From Lunularia cruciata (lineage: Eukaryota; Streptophyta; Marchantiopsida; Lunulariales; Lunulariaceae): a stretch of DNA of 64,000 nucleotides. Under the pieces are notes generated by a model that had not been told where the DNA came from, ran no database searches, and worked only from the letters and a program-made list of their open reading frames with translations. Position numbers and translations under genes: made by a program. Positions 1 to 13,500 of this stretch are shown here, piece by piece (the stretch's first letter is position 1; each line of letters starts with the position of its first letter). Location: contig OX419760.1 in NCBI GenBank assembly GCA_948567375.1, positions 63,918,911-63,982,910 of the forward strand, written 5' to 3'.

Positions 1-1789
1 TGTATCAAAAGTAAGGGCAAGTACTACAACCCTACCAAGTGTATGTCCTCTACCACCTGCCATAGTAGCACTATCACTTTGCAACTCTAGGTGAAAGTCA
101 AAGCATCGGTCACTGTTGCTGAAAATAAAGGTAAGGGTCTAGCTTCACTACGCTCTCTACTTGCTCCATAGGATCTAGCTTGTCCACTATATCCTCAAAA
201 GCCAACATGGCTTGGTGCACTTTATTGCACTCTAGAAGAAGTAATAGTTGTGGATGAGGTCTTTTTACCAAATCTAGATGTCACTACTCTCTCCTCCACT
301 ATGGTGATCTCAATGCACTAAGCCAAACCAAATACCACTACCAAAGTAGGTGAAGTAGCATGCAACAATGTAGCATCACGTACTCTACATCACAACTCCT
401 TATCTAGCATCCAATACCAACATGGACTGCTTAGGCCTTAGTAACTCCATGAGTGAAATTGATCAGCAATCTCATACAAGTGTATGCCTTGCATATGCTT
501 GCTCTAGCCGCACGTTGGAACTCTTGACAAGCTTCTCAACTTGTCAAGTCACCCTCCCTTAATAGTTCTACCTCAAGCATTGAAAGAACTTCACCATGGG
601 ATTAAACCCTTGTACTGCACCTCTTGTAGTGGTAGCCCTACTCGTATTAATTCCATCTCTAACTAGTGCATCTCCACTAGATCCTTCAATGCTACTAAAG
701 CTAGCACTTGTGAATATTGCCATCTACTCCTAGCAATCACGCCTAAAATGATAGAGATGTAGTTTGGAGACCAATATTGTCTCCATAGCTTGATCTCCTC
801 TAAGTGAGCTTCTTGAACTTATAATAGCCATCCATTAGCAAAATTTCCAAGTGTAGAAACAACCCTTTCTATGCCATGAAGGGTGTCAACAAAGTTGGGT
901 TCCGCATATATTATAAATGCAGAACCTTGTAGTTCCACATCTAACTCCTAAATGAAGCCATCTAACTTAATGGTACCCACTATACCAAAGTAGCATCAAG
1001 AGCCTTTGGAGGTCCCATAAATCTTGTACATGTCCTATAAAAACATTGTGGACACACCAAGTGCATTCTCAACTAAATCAGCTTTTGTATCAAAAATTCC
1101 AAATTAGAGTCAATCTCCTCCCTCAGAGGGACCTAAGATACAGGCTGATATTGAAAGCTAATACATGTTAAACCACTATGTACTATAGTGCTATCTCTTT
1201 TGGAATCCCTAAAGAACTCCATTGTGATAATGTAACTCAAACTACAATCATAACCACAACAAGTACCCCACCAAGGATCACCACAAAGTGCCATCATCAA
1301 CTAAACACCACAACACACTGTAACTATGACAACTACACTAGGATCAAGTGTGATCTACAACATGCCCTCACAACACACACTCTCACATTCTACAAGTCAT
1401 CACTTCTTGCCTTTACCAAAGAGAAACACAACTAGTGTGATTGCTCATCACGCTAGCCTCACTACCAAGAACACACCAAAGCACAAATGCTCTAAAGTCA
1501 AGGCACATCATACAAACATGGTGCAAAAATAAGAAGTAGAGAATGGAGGAGGTCCAATCACAAGAAGTCTAAACTAAACCTTCCATATCATAAATCAACA
1601 TTAGACTAACTTTATCACTATTTAACAATTGACATAATAGGAGTGTCTACCTACTCTTAAGCTACCAAGATCACCAAAGATGGGATGAAATTGCCTCTCC
1701 TAGCCAATGCTACATGTGTATGGGTATAATTCAACTAGTCACTAGGACAACAATTGAAGGTGGACTAGTTGGCTAGAGAACAAGTTTAG
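1..1789 (-). mobile_element. P-family gypsy fragment: gag and leader (P1, part a)
   Basis: This minus-strand block is recognised by its close match to the gag and leader of element P3 (about 45915-49150), in the same order and strand. Bases 1-1140 correspond to gag and 1141-1789 to the leader. The stretch around 840-900 matches P3 around 48200-48260, and the C/A-rich stretch at 1240-1330 matches 48590-48700. The frame is broken throughout by stops, so no protein is expected. The left end is cut by the window. Bases around 1140-1160 line up with the candidate primer site of P3 at 48504-48512, but the copy here is mutated. Confidence 0.7.
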
Positions 1790-1866
1790 GATTCATGTAT
1801 GCCTTATAGTGTATGATATTGACAAAAATGTATGTCGTGTAGCAATGTATACATGATGATCCCTAT
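1790..1866 (+). repeat. LTR-head fragment of P family
   Basis: A piece of the roughly 115-bp sequence that begins P-family LTRs (also at 3828, 3974, 4515, 36799). It is in plus orientation between two minus-strand P fragments, so it marks a rearrangement point. Confidence 0.55.
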
Positions 1867-2467
1867 ACTAAGCAATTGCTAAGTTCTCAAAGGCCATTAT
1901 CATCACTCTTTCAAAGATCTTGACCTTTTGAAAACATGCACTTACCCATACATTTGGATCATCCAAGTCCAAAACTACAATAGCATCACGACAAATGACT
2001 AGAAGTAAATCTGGATCTTTTCCATAGAGTAGAAAGTAAGGAAAGAAGGATGCTAAGCAGGCTTGTTGGCTGATTTGATAGCCCATGGCCAATTAAGATA
2101 ACTAAAGATCCCAATCTCCTAGGTGACCTCTTTGCAAACCATACTTATCCAATCCTCTCTTCACTATCTGAACCACTTTCTTTACTAAGCCATATGTCTC
2201 AAAGTGATCTCCATTGGTAGTATGATGACCAATCAAGGCCTTTTCATACAAGACCTGAAACTCCTCCAAGAACTCTATACCTTGATCAGTCAAATCTTTA
2301 ATTGGTGCACCAAAATGACTAAGAGCCTAATCTAGGAATTAGTAAGCCAACCCTTCATTGGAATTATTATGAAGTACCACCAACTCAATCCACTTAGAGA
2401 AGTGCTCCATCATAACCAAAACATATTGATGGTGTCTCATAGTCAACAAAATAGTTCCTATGCTACT
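1867..2467 (-). pseudogene. P-family integrase fragment (catalytic core)
   Basis: The minus-strand reading contains an integrase-core match with TDQGIEF around the second catalytic Asp and a HHTTNGDHFETYGLVKKVVQ-like block where the catalytic Glu region should be; the Glu has become Lys. The order and sequence follow P3 integrase at 38720-39300. Only the C-terminal half of the core is present. The right edge switches abruptly to gag sequence near 2468, so this is a rearranged remnant and not a working integrase. Confidence 0.65.
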
Positions 2468-3290
2468 TTGCACATAGAGTCCAAGATGTCTCTATCACTA
2501 GCATACAAGGTGGAAGTTTCAACACCAAAATTTGATCTCCTTTGAGCTATGGCCATGCTAGCCAATGTCTACTCCAATTGCTCAATCCAGGTAGTTATGG
2601 CTATATTAAAAGTAAGTGCAAGTATTGCACCCTTTCCAAGTGTGGGTCTTCTACCACCTCCTCTTCCATCTTGTCCTCTATGAACTAGAGGTCCTCTACC
2701 GCTTGCCATAACAACCCTACCACTCCATAACTCCGGGTGACGGTCAAATCATTGATCATTAGTGTGACCAAATCTATGACAATGGTCACATTGTCTCTAT
2801 GTTGGCTATGATGCACTAGAAGTATTATGTCAACTACCCTAAGTGAACTCTCTCTTGTGGTGAAGTCCACCACAAGTCCAACAAGCAACACAACCACTCA
2901 CTAGTTGTTATTGACCTAAAACTGAAGGTAATGGTCTAGTTACACTAGTCCCTCCACTCGCTCTATAAGATCTAGACTGTCCACTTTGCCTGCAAAAGCC
3001 AACATGGTGTGGTGCAATTTTTGCATTCTAGAAGAAGTAACAATGGTGGATGAGGTCTCCCTACCAAATCCAAATATCATCACTCTTTCTTCCACAATGT
3101 TGAGCTCAATGTGCTTAGCCAAAGTAAAGACCATTACCAAAATAGGAGAGATAGCTTGTAACAACTTAACATAAAAAATGCTTTATATTACAACTCCCTA
3201 GCTAGGATCCCATATCAAAACTACAACACTTTGGCCTTAGTAGCTCCTTGAGTGAAATTGATGAGCCGTATCATGCAACTATATGCCTTG
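2468..3290 (-). pseudogene. P-family gag fragment
   Basis: Minus-strand gag remnant. It contains the FALAEHIELNMVEERV-like segment (here FTLAKHIELNIVEERV, 2940-3164) and, downstream in reading order, a decayed knuckle region (2685-2897). P2 has the same segments at 26650-26700 and 26890-26935. It directly follows an integrase fragment, which is out of order for one element. This supports a scrambled or recombined locus. Confidence 0.65.
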
Positions 3291-3660
3291 CATAGGCAAC
3301 TATGTATGTTTATAGCAAACTACAACAACAACACTTCATGTTATTACATGCCACACTATCTTGATAATGCATGTGGTTTTTCCTTCCAAAGTCCTTGTGT
3401 TAGATAGACACAATGGTGTTGTTTGGAAGAATCATGTGTGCAATTGTACAACATGCTACCTTCCAAAAATTGATGGCACTATGGACCCAACTTTGGCACT
3501 TGTACGTGTAGGCTTGCAGTGTATGTTATGTTGCTCTTTTGGTGGAGCTACTATTGTGTTGATGTGTGATAGCTATCCAAGAGAATGGCATATGGCATGT
3601 TTGACTCCTCCCTTCACATTGGTTCCTCAAGGACAATGGTTATGTCCTAGATATACTTGA
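3291..3660 (+). pseudogene. P-family integrase C-terminus with PHD finger
   Basis: The plus-strand frame at 3361-3660 covers 99 residues and ends at a TGA. It contains the integrase tail (VLVLDRHNGVVWKNHV), the conserved linker (LPKIDGTMDPTLALVRVGL) and then a PHD-like finger at 3520-3660. The finger begins CMLC, continues VLMCDSY...WHMACLTPP and ends GQWLCPRY. Six of the eight zinc ligands remain; the fourth and eighth Cys are now Tyr, each explained by a G-to-A change. The W two residues before the last Cys pair, a PHD hallmark, is kept. This is the best-preserved plus-strand copy of the module. An LTR follows. Confidence 0.75.
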
Positions 3661-4620
3661 CATATAGCTAGTTCACCTTTATGTGGTATAGATTGCATAC
3701 AAGCAACTAACAATGGGGCTCAATAACACCTAGCCTCTTGATCTTTCCTCACCATAGGGTATATCATATAATTGGAGTAAATGGCTATCTAGAGTTAGAG
3801 GGACCTAATTGCCAACTAAGGAGTGATTGTGGCTCTTTAGAGTTCCTATATGCCTTATGTGTGAGTTTTGCTTCTATAGTGTATGATGTTGACAACAATG
3901 AATGTTGTGTAGCAATGTATATACACATGGCTATTTGGAGTTAGAGGGACCTAATTGCTAACTAAGGAGTGATTGTGGCTCTTTAGAGTTCCTATATGCC
4001 TTATGTGTGAGTTTTGCTTCTATAGTGTATGATGTTGACTAGAATGAATGTTATGTAATAATGTATATATGCATGCACAACTATCACAACATTTATAACA
4101 CAAAAGCTAGTTTGCTCGGATATTGGAATGGTAGTGTTGGAAATCATAGTTATATTGTTAGTTTTTCATGGACTACTTGTCAGCAGCCAGATTTCATGTT
4201 AGGCATTTTGATCATATGGTGAGACCCACCATCACTTGCACCATTTGCACTGTCGGATATGCTATCAATAGTGCCTTTAAGGTTTGAGACTTGAGTCAAG
4301 CAAAGGGGAATACTTTCAAAGTGCAGCTCTAAAGAGCTCACTTCTTTGATGTTGAGCCTTTGAGTTCTTAGCTATGGTGAGAAAAGGCTGATGAGCATCA
4401 CCAATAGCTTCTTAGCTAGAGTGGCTGTGGCTTGATTGTTGGCTAATTGTTGAGAGAAGGATCAAGTACATATCAGATTTGATTGTGACTTGAGTGGAAG
4501 AATGAACCAATTATTATGGCACTTTAGAGTTCATGTATGATTTATGTGTGAGTTTTGATTCTATAGTGTATGATATTGACAACAATGTATGTTGTGTAGC
4601 AATGTATATACACACAACAA
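3661..4620 (+). repeat. P-family 3' untranslated region and LTR
   Basis: Follows the PHD stop exactly as in P2 (36629-37444). The LTR begins near TGTGG at 3828 or 3974, because the junction is tandemly duplicated, and its body runs to about 4514. A second copy of the LTR head follows at 4515-4615. The body shows the family landmarks, such as the segment around 4195-4270 that matches P2 37120-37200. Confidence 0.7.
3783..4074 (+). repeat. 146-bp tandem duplication across the LTR start
   Basis: Two head-to-tail copies (starting 3783 and 3929) cover the purine-rich stretch before the LTR and the first ~100 bases of the LTR. They differ at a few positions only. Confidence 0.85.
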
Positions 4621-7290
4621 ATTGCCAATTTTATCTCCTACACATTCTTGAGTGACTAGACTTGAAGCATAAATTGTTCACAATGCTTGAGAAGAATTTT
4701 GAGAGGAATCAAAGGAGTAGACAAGGATTTGGACTAGAGGAGTTGCAAAGGAGTAGACCAGAATTTGGGAAAAAATGCTTCCTATAGCATTGCTTACTCA
4801 CTACATCATTTTGTTTGAGTGAAATTCAAGAGAGAGAGAGGCAAGAGGATTACTTAGTTGCCAATATCATCAAGCTTTGTAGTCTATTGGGGAAGTTTGG
4901 TTCTTTTCTTTGTATATGTAGGTGAAATAAGGTATATCAAATGGTAATCCAAGGAAAAGGTTGATCAATTTCATGGGAATCAAGGAACAAGTGGAAGAGC
5001 ACACCTCATTTGAGGAAGTAGCTAAATTTTGAGAGGCAAACACATAAAATTACAAAGTAGATGTAAGGAGAGAACCTTGAGTTGAGTAGAATTCCTTTTT
5101 GATTAAGTTCCATTCTTGAGTCAAAGGGGTATTGTAATTTTTTTTTGATATCCATAGCCTCTTACTTGGGAAGCAAATAGGATAGGTATTGATCTCTAGG
5201 ATGATTGACGAATCAAGTTATTTCTTCTAATTGGACCTAACTATAGCAATTGTGGAAGAGACCAAAGTGGTAACATAATATAGGAGAGGAAAGCAAGGAG
5301 TGAGATAAGATTGAAAGTAGAGAAAGAGGTATTCTTCACCAAAATGACTAAACCCAAACTAATACCCAAGCTCAACCTCAAGAAATTGATACATGCGGTA
5401 CTTGATCTTGCAATAGAACAAGAAGACTTGAGAGTTGATTTATGCACCATTGGATGCAATTGATTATCAAAGTTCCTTGGGAGTTTGAAAGGAGTCCATG
5501 GTAATGGAGCTAATAACTGGGAAAATATCTAAGGCTGGACCATACTATTAGGGTTGGAACCTCTAGGTTATTTTAGATACTTACCAATTGAAGGATGAAG
5601 GAGAAGAACTATCCTCAAGGGGAGAATCACTAGATGAAACTACCAAGAAGGTATTTAGGAACAATAGATATGACACCTTGGAAGGATTCACATTCCAATC
5701 CATCATAAACCTCCAAATTAGTGAGTTTTTGAGTTTCTTGTACCTATCTTGCACTTTAAATATCCTAGCCAAATCAATAAGGTATGGGCATTCACTATCA
5801 TCAATGCTTAGAAAAGCACATGGGTGGTGAATGGAGAAAGGCTACTCCATGAAGGGGTTCAAATACTAGTTTGAAGTAATAGTCAATCAAAATGATATGC
5901 TTGAATTTGTCCTTTCCTATATCACATCTACCACCAACATAATAGCAAAAGTAGATTCCATGTTTATAGTGAAAGTGCAATGATGGGATGAATGATAAGA
6001 GAAAAGGAGTTTAGGAGAGATTGGGATGCAAGAAACATACAAGTCATTGAGAATGAAAAGGATTGGAGCTTTCCTAAGACTACTTCAAGAGATTTTGGCC
6101 CAAACACCTCAATCAATAAATAATGTGTGACCTACCAAAGCCGGGGCAAGAAGTCTTTGCCCCAAACCAATATTGGAAACCCCAAACCAAAATTGCCAAT
6201 CTAGAGTTCTTTGCAGATCAATGATCAAGGAACCAAACCAGTCCTTGAAGGCTTGACCACTCTTCGAACGTCACCTAAGAAGAGTGCACAATCAAAGATA
6301 GAAGATGCTCCCACAACTCCCAAAGACTATGTGCTACCAATAAATGATCCAACAATCCATTTGGAAGTGAAATTTATTGAGCATGAGAGAGAGGAATCCA
6401 TCCAATCTACCAATTAGAAAGATCCAAGGAATAAAGAGGCTACAAAGATAGAAGGAGGAGTTGAGCAATAATTTCTCTCATTGTCACCATTCCTAAATAC
6501 ACCCAAAGGAAGAAGCATAAAAAGAGGGATCAAATCTTGACAAGAGGAAGAAGCCTTAACTAAATAAAGCTACTATAAAGAAGTGGTGGCCATGAAAATC
6601 AAGATTCCATAATCAAGAGGAAGAGGGACCCAATCAGTCAAATTTAGGCAAAGGTAGTAGTAAAGACACTACCTTGTAATTATGTGGTTCCAATAGATCA
6701 CTTAGTTTCAAAAATTGTACAATAGCCCATGTAATTATGTGGTATATAGATGAAGTGCTCACATACCATCACGTGCAATTGGCATAAGATGTCAATCCCA
6801 CAATCAATGGGTAGATACCTAAAGTGAGTACTCATACATCCACTCCCAAGTAGCATAGTTTGGAGAAAGGTGTGCAATCCTTAATTGAATATGTTTATAC
6901 TTCATTAAATTTTGGAGTAACAAGTAATGGAAAAGAAGGGAACACCATGTCAAGTTTTTCACTCAATCAAATTTTGTCTTTAGGGTTTTATTATTTTGAC
7001 AAGATGAGCTCTTGATTTTTTGGCAATTTTGATTGGGCCCTCTTACTCTAGGTGGCAAAAGTAGGCTCACTTGACGGCCAAGTCAACCATGTAAGTGAGT
7101 AGAGGCCAGAACCTTCCATTGTTTGGGAAGGTATTTAAGTTGGGAAGTAGCCCTAGCGCTCTTTGGTTAGTTAATACACAATTGTTCAAGACTAGACAAC
7201 AACTTACACACTTTAGGAGTTTAAAGCAATAGTATCGGGGTCTATCAAAGAGGTAGTAGTAGGTGAGGACTAGCTACCATTTGGAATTTT
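4621..7290. other. AT-rich unassigned stretch, probably old repeats
   Basis: I recognise no gene in these 2.7 kb. Short open frames such as 5588-5830 (80 residues) and 6211-6417 (68 residues) show no family motif. Around 7120-7200 there is a TATTTAAG box followed by promoter-like sequence that could be an LTR U3/R boundary, but I found no second LTR copy to support it. The composition resembles the neighbouring retroelements more than the UPF2 island. Confidence 0.4.
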
Positions 7291-7767
7291 ATAATCAGGT
7301 CCCTTTGGACACTCATATGATATCATTGATGCATGTGCATTTCCTATACTTGAATCTCCTTTGTGGCTTGTAACTGGATTCTGTGAGTGCATCATTGTGT
7401 GGGTTGTCTTTCTGGTTAATCAATTTTTGCCCAAGGTTGAAGTGGACCGTGACAAAATACTCACCTCTTCTAAGATGGTGATGATGCGAGGATAGGCAAT
7501 TGCATAAGATCAGTTGCAATTGTTCATGGACCCTTACTTCAATGAGTTCTTGGGGAAGCCACCGGTGTCGGTTTGGTTTCAATTAGCATCTAGTAACACG
7601 ATGGAAACCAAGCAAATCCAAATCCGTGTAGAAGAAGGATGCTCATCCCCAAGATACCCCGAATTATCAAATGGGGTGTTGACCTCATGCAGTTCCATGT
7701 TGGGTACTTAGTAGTCCAAAGTCCACCTTCTTACTTGGTTCTATGCCACATCTTTTCCCCATCACTT

Positions 7768-7925
7768 GCTCGATGATTGATCTCAAAATCCGTGGATGCC
7801 ATTTGGTAAGGATTGAGAATCCTTTGTTGTGATATGGATTGCTCTTGCTCGATGATTGATCTCAAAATCCATGGATTCCATTTGGTAAGGATTGGGAATC
7901 CTTTGTTGTGATATGGATTGAGAGC
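7768..7925. repeat. 79-bp tandem duplication
   Basis: Two copies starting near 7768 and 7847 (landmark CGATGATTGATCTCAAAATC at 7771 and 7850) differ at only a few bases. Confidence 0.85.
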
Positions 7926-8549
7926 AAGGATATTGGGACAAGGGGGTAGTGGGATGGATGAGTTATGGAGCCACTTAAACCCAACCCCTATCCATCAAAA
8001 TTGAGCAAGGTTGGGAAGGAAAAAAAGGGGAGCGCCAAGGAGTCCTCAATAACCTGTTGTTCAAGAGTCGTGACCCAGTTTACGGTGGCAACACAAGTGC
8101 ATGGCGAGGATGGTGTGCATTGAGTTCAAGATCCAAATTTATTTCCCAAAAGGCAACCTGATACCATAAATTTAAATCTAAAAGAGGGAGTCAAGATGGA
8201 TTGTCCAAAGTCTCCAAGTGATATAGGTAGATGAGAGCAGAAGCCTAGAAGCCTAGTTCTAGGCACGCGTGATCCAGAACTCATTAAATGTCCATCACCG
8301 ATAACCAAGGTGTACATTATGCACAGTGCTAGAAGAGTGATAAATCCATAAAGTAAAATGCATCGAATGTAACCTGACGCGAAGGCATAGTTGCAACAAA
8401 GCGAGAACAACATATATCTAAGAGTAGCAAACAACTTGAAATCGATAACATCTATCCAATCGAAATCGAGAAATGTAAAACATTGTGTAATTGGCCACCA
8501 GAATCAGTGCATGAACAAAGATAATCAAACTGTAGGCTGGAGTCGAGTC

Positions 8550-8684
8550 GGAACACTGGAGACATCGGAGACACTGGAGGTCGAAAGTCAAGTATGAACC
8601 ATGATGCAGGCAAAGAGTGAAGGAACACTGGAGACATTGGAGATCGAAAGTCACGTATGAACCATGAAGTAGGCAAAGAGCAAC
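8550..8684. repeat. 72-bp / 63-bp tandem duplication
   Basis: Two copies starting GGAACACTGGAGACAT at 8550 and 8622. The second lacks about 9 bases. Not in any recognisable gene. Confidence 0.8.
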
Positions 8685-10561
8685 GGAAAAATACTAGGGA
8701 GTGAACTGGCTAGGCAAGGGAGGAGTGGAACAATGCTGGAGCGTAGTGGATGGTGCTTCTATAGAGACATATCGACGTGTAACCGTGCAACGAGAGCGAG
8801 GCAGAAGAGGACCGGATGTATAGGATGTCGCTACAAGCGCTGCGGACGCGTTAGTCATAGAATGCTAAACAAATAAGCGCAGCAGAAGGTGGCCATAGTC
8901 ATAGTCATTGGAAGCTAGCTTGGAGCTCTAGGTAGTCTAGGGAATCACTCCACTTTCATAAGAGCAGAAATAGTCAGACCCGAGCGCCCGAACCCATTTA
9001 CCCTATAGAAAGGAAGGGGTAATAAATCGTATGGTGATCTCTATTAACTTCCAAATATGGGACACCGTTAGTACCGTAACATTTGTGTAGTCTAGCCTTC
9101 TACTTCGATGTACCCAAATAACTACAGACAAGAGTGTATTCACCCTACTTCTACGTTTCTAGTTCTGGACCTCATGACGAGCAGGAGCAGCAATGGCCGT
9201 GTCCGAGCTGGAACGATAAACGTTAAGGGATACTTACAACCATGTTCCTTCCTATTTATCCCGATCCTAGATAACAATGCGTCTTTCATATATCGACTGC
9301 AGATTGATCTATGCACCAAAGGAAGAACTCGATTCTTCACAAAACTTCTAAGCCTAGTGGATTCAAGGAACATAGAACTTTCCAGTATAGTACAGGTACG
9401 TACATCTTGCTATCAACCACTCCAGAAAGTCTACTAGCATAGGTAACTACAAAGCGCCCCGATTCGTGGGTAGATTATGCGGTGCGGTGAATTGATTACG
9501 ATATAACAAATTGCTTTATCTGCAGATATGTCTCTTAATTCTTGAGAATAAGGACCCTCAAGAGCATGTATTGACGATTCTGATAACTGCTCTACCTCCT
9601 ACAGGTAGGTGAATAACTGAAGTAAGAATGATCAGCGTAATCCATTCTTATTTCCTCCGATCCACCATCCACCTATAAATGAATCTTTCCATTTCCAGCT
9701 TGCTTCCGTAAGAGGCAAGCTCACAACCTCTCCGAGAATGAGTACGTAAGGAGTGAAGATTTTGAAATTCTTTGCAGCCCATCATCGCCTGAGATTTTTC
9801 TGATGCTCCTTTGAACTCGGAGAAGATAACTTGTGGCCTCTTCCCATCGCCAGTTGTTCTGGGAAGACCTCTGTTCCGTCACATTCTCGTCCTTTTCTCT
9901 GGTTCGGCATGACTTCGGATAGTAATTCGATTGTGCCTTGACATAAAAGACCTGGCTGGTGTAATATACAACACTAGGACCATCAACACACCAACATTAA
10001 GTTAGATCAGGCTGGCTGCTCAGACACGTACTTCGCTTGAGCTCGCACTACCTGTGTACAAATTCGTATCCTACTTGGAGGGGTTAGAACCCTCTACAAA
10101 GAACAGTCTTGAACAGCTGGCTTAATTAGCCTTAATTAGACTCCAAGACAGCCATTTTGATGACCTGTGTTGCAACGTAAAAAAAAACATCAGACTTAAG
10201 CCTACTGCAAAGATATGATTGCATGAGCCCATGCAAACAGGGAACGACACCATCACAAACAAAACACATGGCATACCTCTGTCCGACTCAGCACCCCTCG
10301 GACGGTTTGCAAACCATAGACAGCTTGGAGCAATGTTCTTCACACGATCTTTCAAGATCTATTGGCTGATTCTCTCCTCGAATATGCATACGCACATCTG
10401 TATCCCTGAATTGATACGAACTGTTCAATCAGTGAAGAAGGTACGTGACTACCGCTACAGCCATCTACATATGCAACAAGTGCAATAGTCGTAAGGCCTC
10501 AGATATGAATCTTCTCACGTGTATTCTCGGAGGTAGGAATATAACACCTTGTTGACTGAAA

Positions 10562-13500
10562 TCATCGTCGACGTCCGTATCCAGCAGCAACCGGACGTCT
10601 TTGGCGGGAATTGCCTGAACGTGCAGTCCCATCCCATCCTCCTTTCGCACTAGACCCTCTGCCGGCCGTGTTTGGAACAGATGAAACTGACCAATTCATA
10701 GGTTGTGGTGCTGCTCCACTTCTGTCTTCCTCCTCCCTCTCATTATATTCCAAAACTAACCTCTTAATATCCTGCTTCTCCTCCAGCTCAGCTGCTTCCT
10801 TCTGCTTTGTGCTTTGCACCAAAGAACAATCGCGAGGAATATGCAATTGCCTAGTTTGTTGCTTGTTGCCCTTCTTTACAAGTACACGGAACCTGACACT
10901 ATTCCCTCCTTGTTCGTCAGGTACCTCATCACCACTTTCCCCATCAGTTATCCGTCCATGATCTTTACTCCCTTCAAAGAGATTCATGGGTATCATCATG
11001 TTCAAAGTTGGCCTTGCACGCATCTCGAGCTTGCGAGAATCTATGCTTTCCTGCATCAGTGCCCTGAATTCCCTCTCAAATTCTTCTGCTTCTGCTGGAT
11101 CAGCCTCTACAACCTTCTTCTGCTTCATTTTCACATGTTCTTCCTCCTCAGAACCTACTGCATCACCACTCACTTCTTCCTCATCCTCGTCATCACCATC
11201 ATCGTCATGCTCTGCATACTTGTCTTCTTCCAGCTCCTCCTCTTCTTCTTGACCGTCCGGCTCCATGCTACCACTTTCTGTTTCTGTATCACTATCCCCG
11301 TCGTCAGCCAGGCTGGTCCCGTTTTCAAGTTGGCTCACTGCTTCGCCTGGACCCTGAAGACTCCTTCCCTCTCGAGCTCCGGGTATACTTGGGACTGGAA
11401 TTTCTGCCTGCCCTTCTGAATTCAGCTCTGTGTGCTGAAATCGTGCATTGCCCTGCTTCTCCGACATCATGCTCCTTTCGCGCTCCTCCAGTTCAAAAAG
11501 AGCCTGATTTGCTTCTTCATATGTAGAGAATCGAACCATTTTGGGACGAAGGTCCGCGAATAAATCCTGTCAGCATTACACAGTTTCCAGCAACCATCAG
11601 ATTCATGCAGCTTACTGAAGATCTTAAATAGCTTCTCAGTAGCCCAGATGAACTAGCCGCTCAACTGACATGGTACGAAGTCATGCAATTGGAGACATTA
11701 ACTAACCTGAAGATCAAACTCTACGTCGAGTGGAATGACGCCCTTGCTCAAAACATATCTTTGGAAGTACAGAAGAAAACGATCAAGCCTTCTCTTAGAT
11801 GAACCACGATCGAAGAACTGGCCACAAGTCTCCAGCAGCGTGACGACCATGCGCAGGCGGAAACAGTCTTCTGGTGGATCTAGAGTATCTTGCTGCAAGG
11901 GAAGTTCTCATTTGAGTAACTATTAGTCCCAACTACACGCTTGATTCAGTTCAGGGCCTGCTCAAGGTCCGGCATTAACCAAGTGATTGTTACAGCGCCT
12001 CATAACTTATACTTAAAAACCAACAGTCACAATGTGAGCGTAATGAGGTATCTAACACAATAGAAACACTTTGAGATGATGACGCAATCCATACCTCGGG
12101 GGTTCCATATCCAAAAACGATAATAAGGTATAAAGTGTCAAATATGACGGGCGAGTCAATTAATCTGTAACTGTAGAGTTCTCCAAGAAACCGCATGTAA
12201 GCTATCCTTCTCTGCTGCATCCCAAAGTCGTTCATTTCAAGGCCAATCCTTATCTCCTCCAACACCTAAAGAAGAAACCAAAATCGTGAGGGTCCCATTG
12301 TATTACTGGAAAGAAGTGCCAGCACCAAACCCAAAACAAGAACATGCTCAGGATAAAAGGAAACAAGTCTGACCAAGGTAACCCCAAGTTACAAACTCAA
12401 AAGTTTCATCTTTTGTTTGCATTGCGCTCCGCTGATGAAACTACACGAAATACAACCCATACCATCGACAAAAAAGTTCCACGCACCTCATCGACAACAG
12501 CCACAGCAAACGCATCATGATAACGGCTGAGACCTGCGGTCAATGATGCAATAAGATGCACTTGACTGTACTTCCCCTTGTAGACCTTCATAAAACACTT
12601 GAGAAGATAATTTTCGCTCTCATTCCAGGGGAGTTTGCGAAGCTGCCTCAGCACGCGCTCAATTGATGACTTATCAAGATCTGTGAATAGGAGCTTCCTA
12701 ATGTACTGGACACAACAGGGAGATCAGCTTCGGCAATAAAGAGTAATTTGAAACATTTGAGCTGAAAGATTAAATTCTTACAATGCTCTGATATGCTGAT
12801 CCTGGGAATTAATGTGATTGTACCATCAGTTCAAGAGACCTCTTCACAAAGTGAACGACCCTTTCCAACTCTTGAACCGATAAAAATGTAAGTTAAGCCA
12901 GAATTGTGAGGGGTTAAAGGTATCGAACTGCTATATATACTGCTGTTACGAGATACTCCTAGTAGACACTGCATATTAAGTGCAAGCGACCAAGCTACCT
13001 GGTGTAATGGTGGCCGGACTTTGGAAACTCTGGCGGATCTTTCTGGTGGTTTGCACTGGTAGTACGCATTTTCAACTAGTGTGCTGTGCCGAGCATCAAG
13101 ATTCTTCACGTTCTTTAGACGCATGATAATCTCCAACATATTGCCCATCCTAAGAGAAGTTTCTGGCGACCGAAATAGGAAGCGTCCACAGGTCTCGAGC
13201 AAGTTGCAAGCGACATCAATATTGTGATGCGTAAAGTCATCCAAGCAACACTGAATATACAAGAGGATACTTGTTAGTGCCTGTAAAAATCAAAAGAGAG
13301 GTTCACGGAACTTCTCTAGTTTCGGGTTTCTGTTATAGAAGCTCACAATGGGAGGACAACGCGGTCTGCTACTAACTAAGCTCAGAAAACGTGATCAGCA
13401 TAAAGTAGAATACAGTAAGAGGAAAGTAATATTTTCTACAATACTAGACGCGTATTACCTTAAGACAGCTGAAGATGAGCCCAGGGGGGGCAACTTTAAA

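Larger units (their letters stand above)
7291..10561. other. Gene-free flank downstream of UPF2
   Basis: Composition becomes more balanced from about 8100, like the UPF2 region. No frame shows a recognisable domain; the largest (9108-9437 plus, 8126-8434 minus) look random. A TGGTATCAG string on the minus strand (8158-8166) resembles an initiator-Met primer site, but no LTR pair was seen. Bases just below 10561 must include the UPF2 3' untranslated region, whose end I cannot place. Confidence 0.4.

Noticed and set aside
6890-7290. LTR with TATTTAAG promoter at about 7130
   Set aside because: Composition fits, but no second copy, no TG...CA boundaries and no primer site were found.
8158-8166. 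TGGTATCAG as a primer-binding site of another LTR element
   Set aside because: The match stops after nine bases and no LTR ends or element domains could be seen around it.
10814-11419. 201-residue plus-strand open frame
   Set aside because: It is the antisense of the last UPF2 exon, whose acidic and charged codons leave the other strand open.
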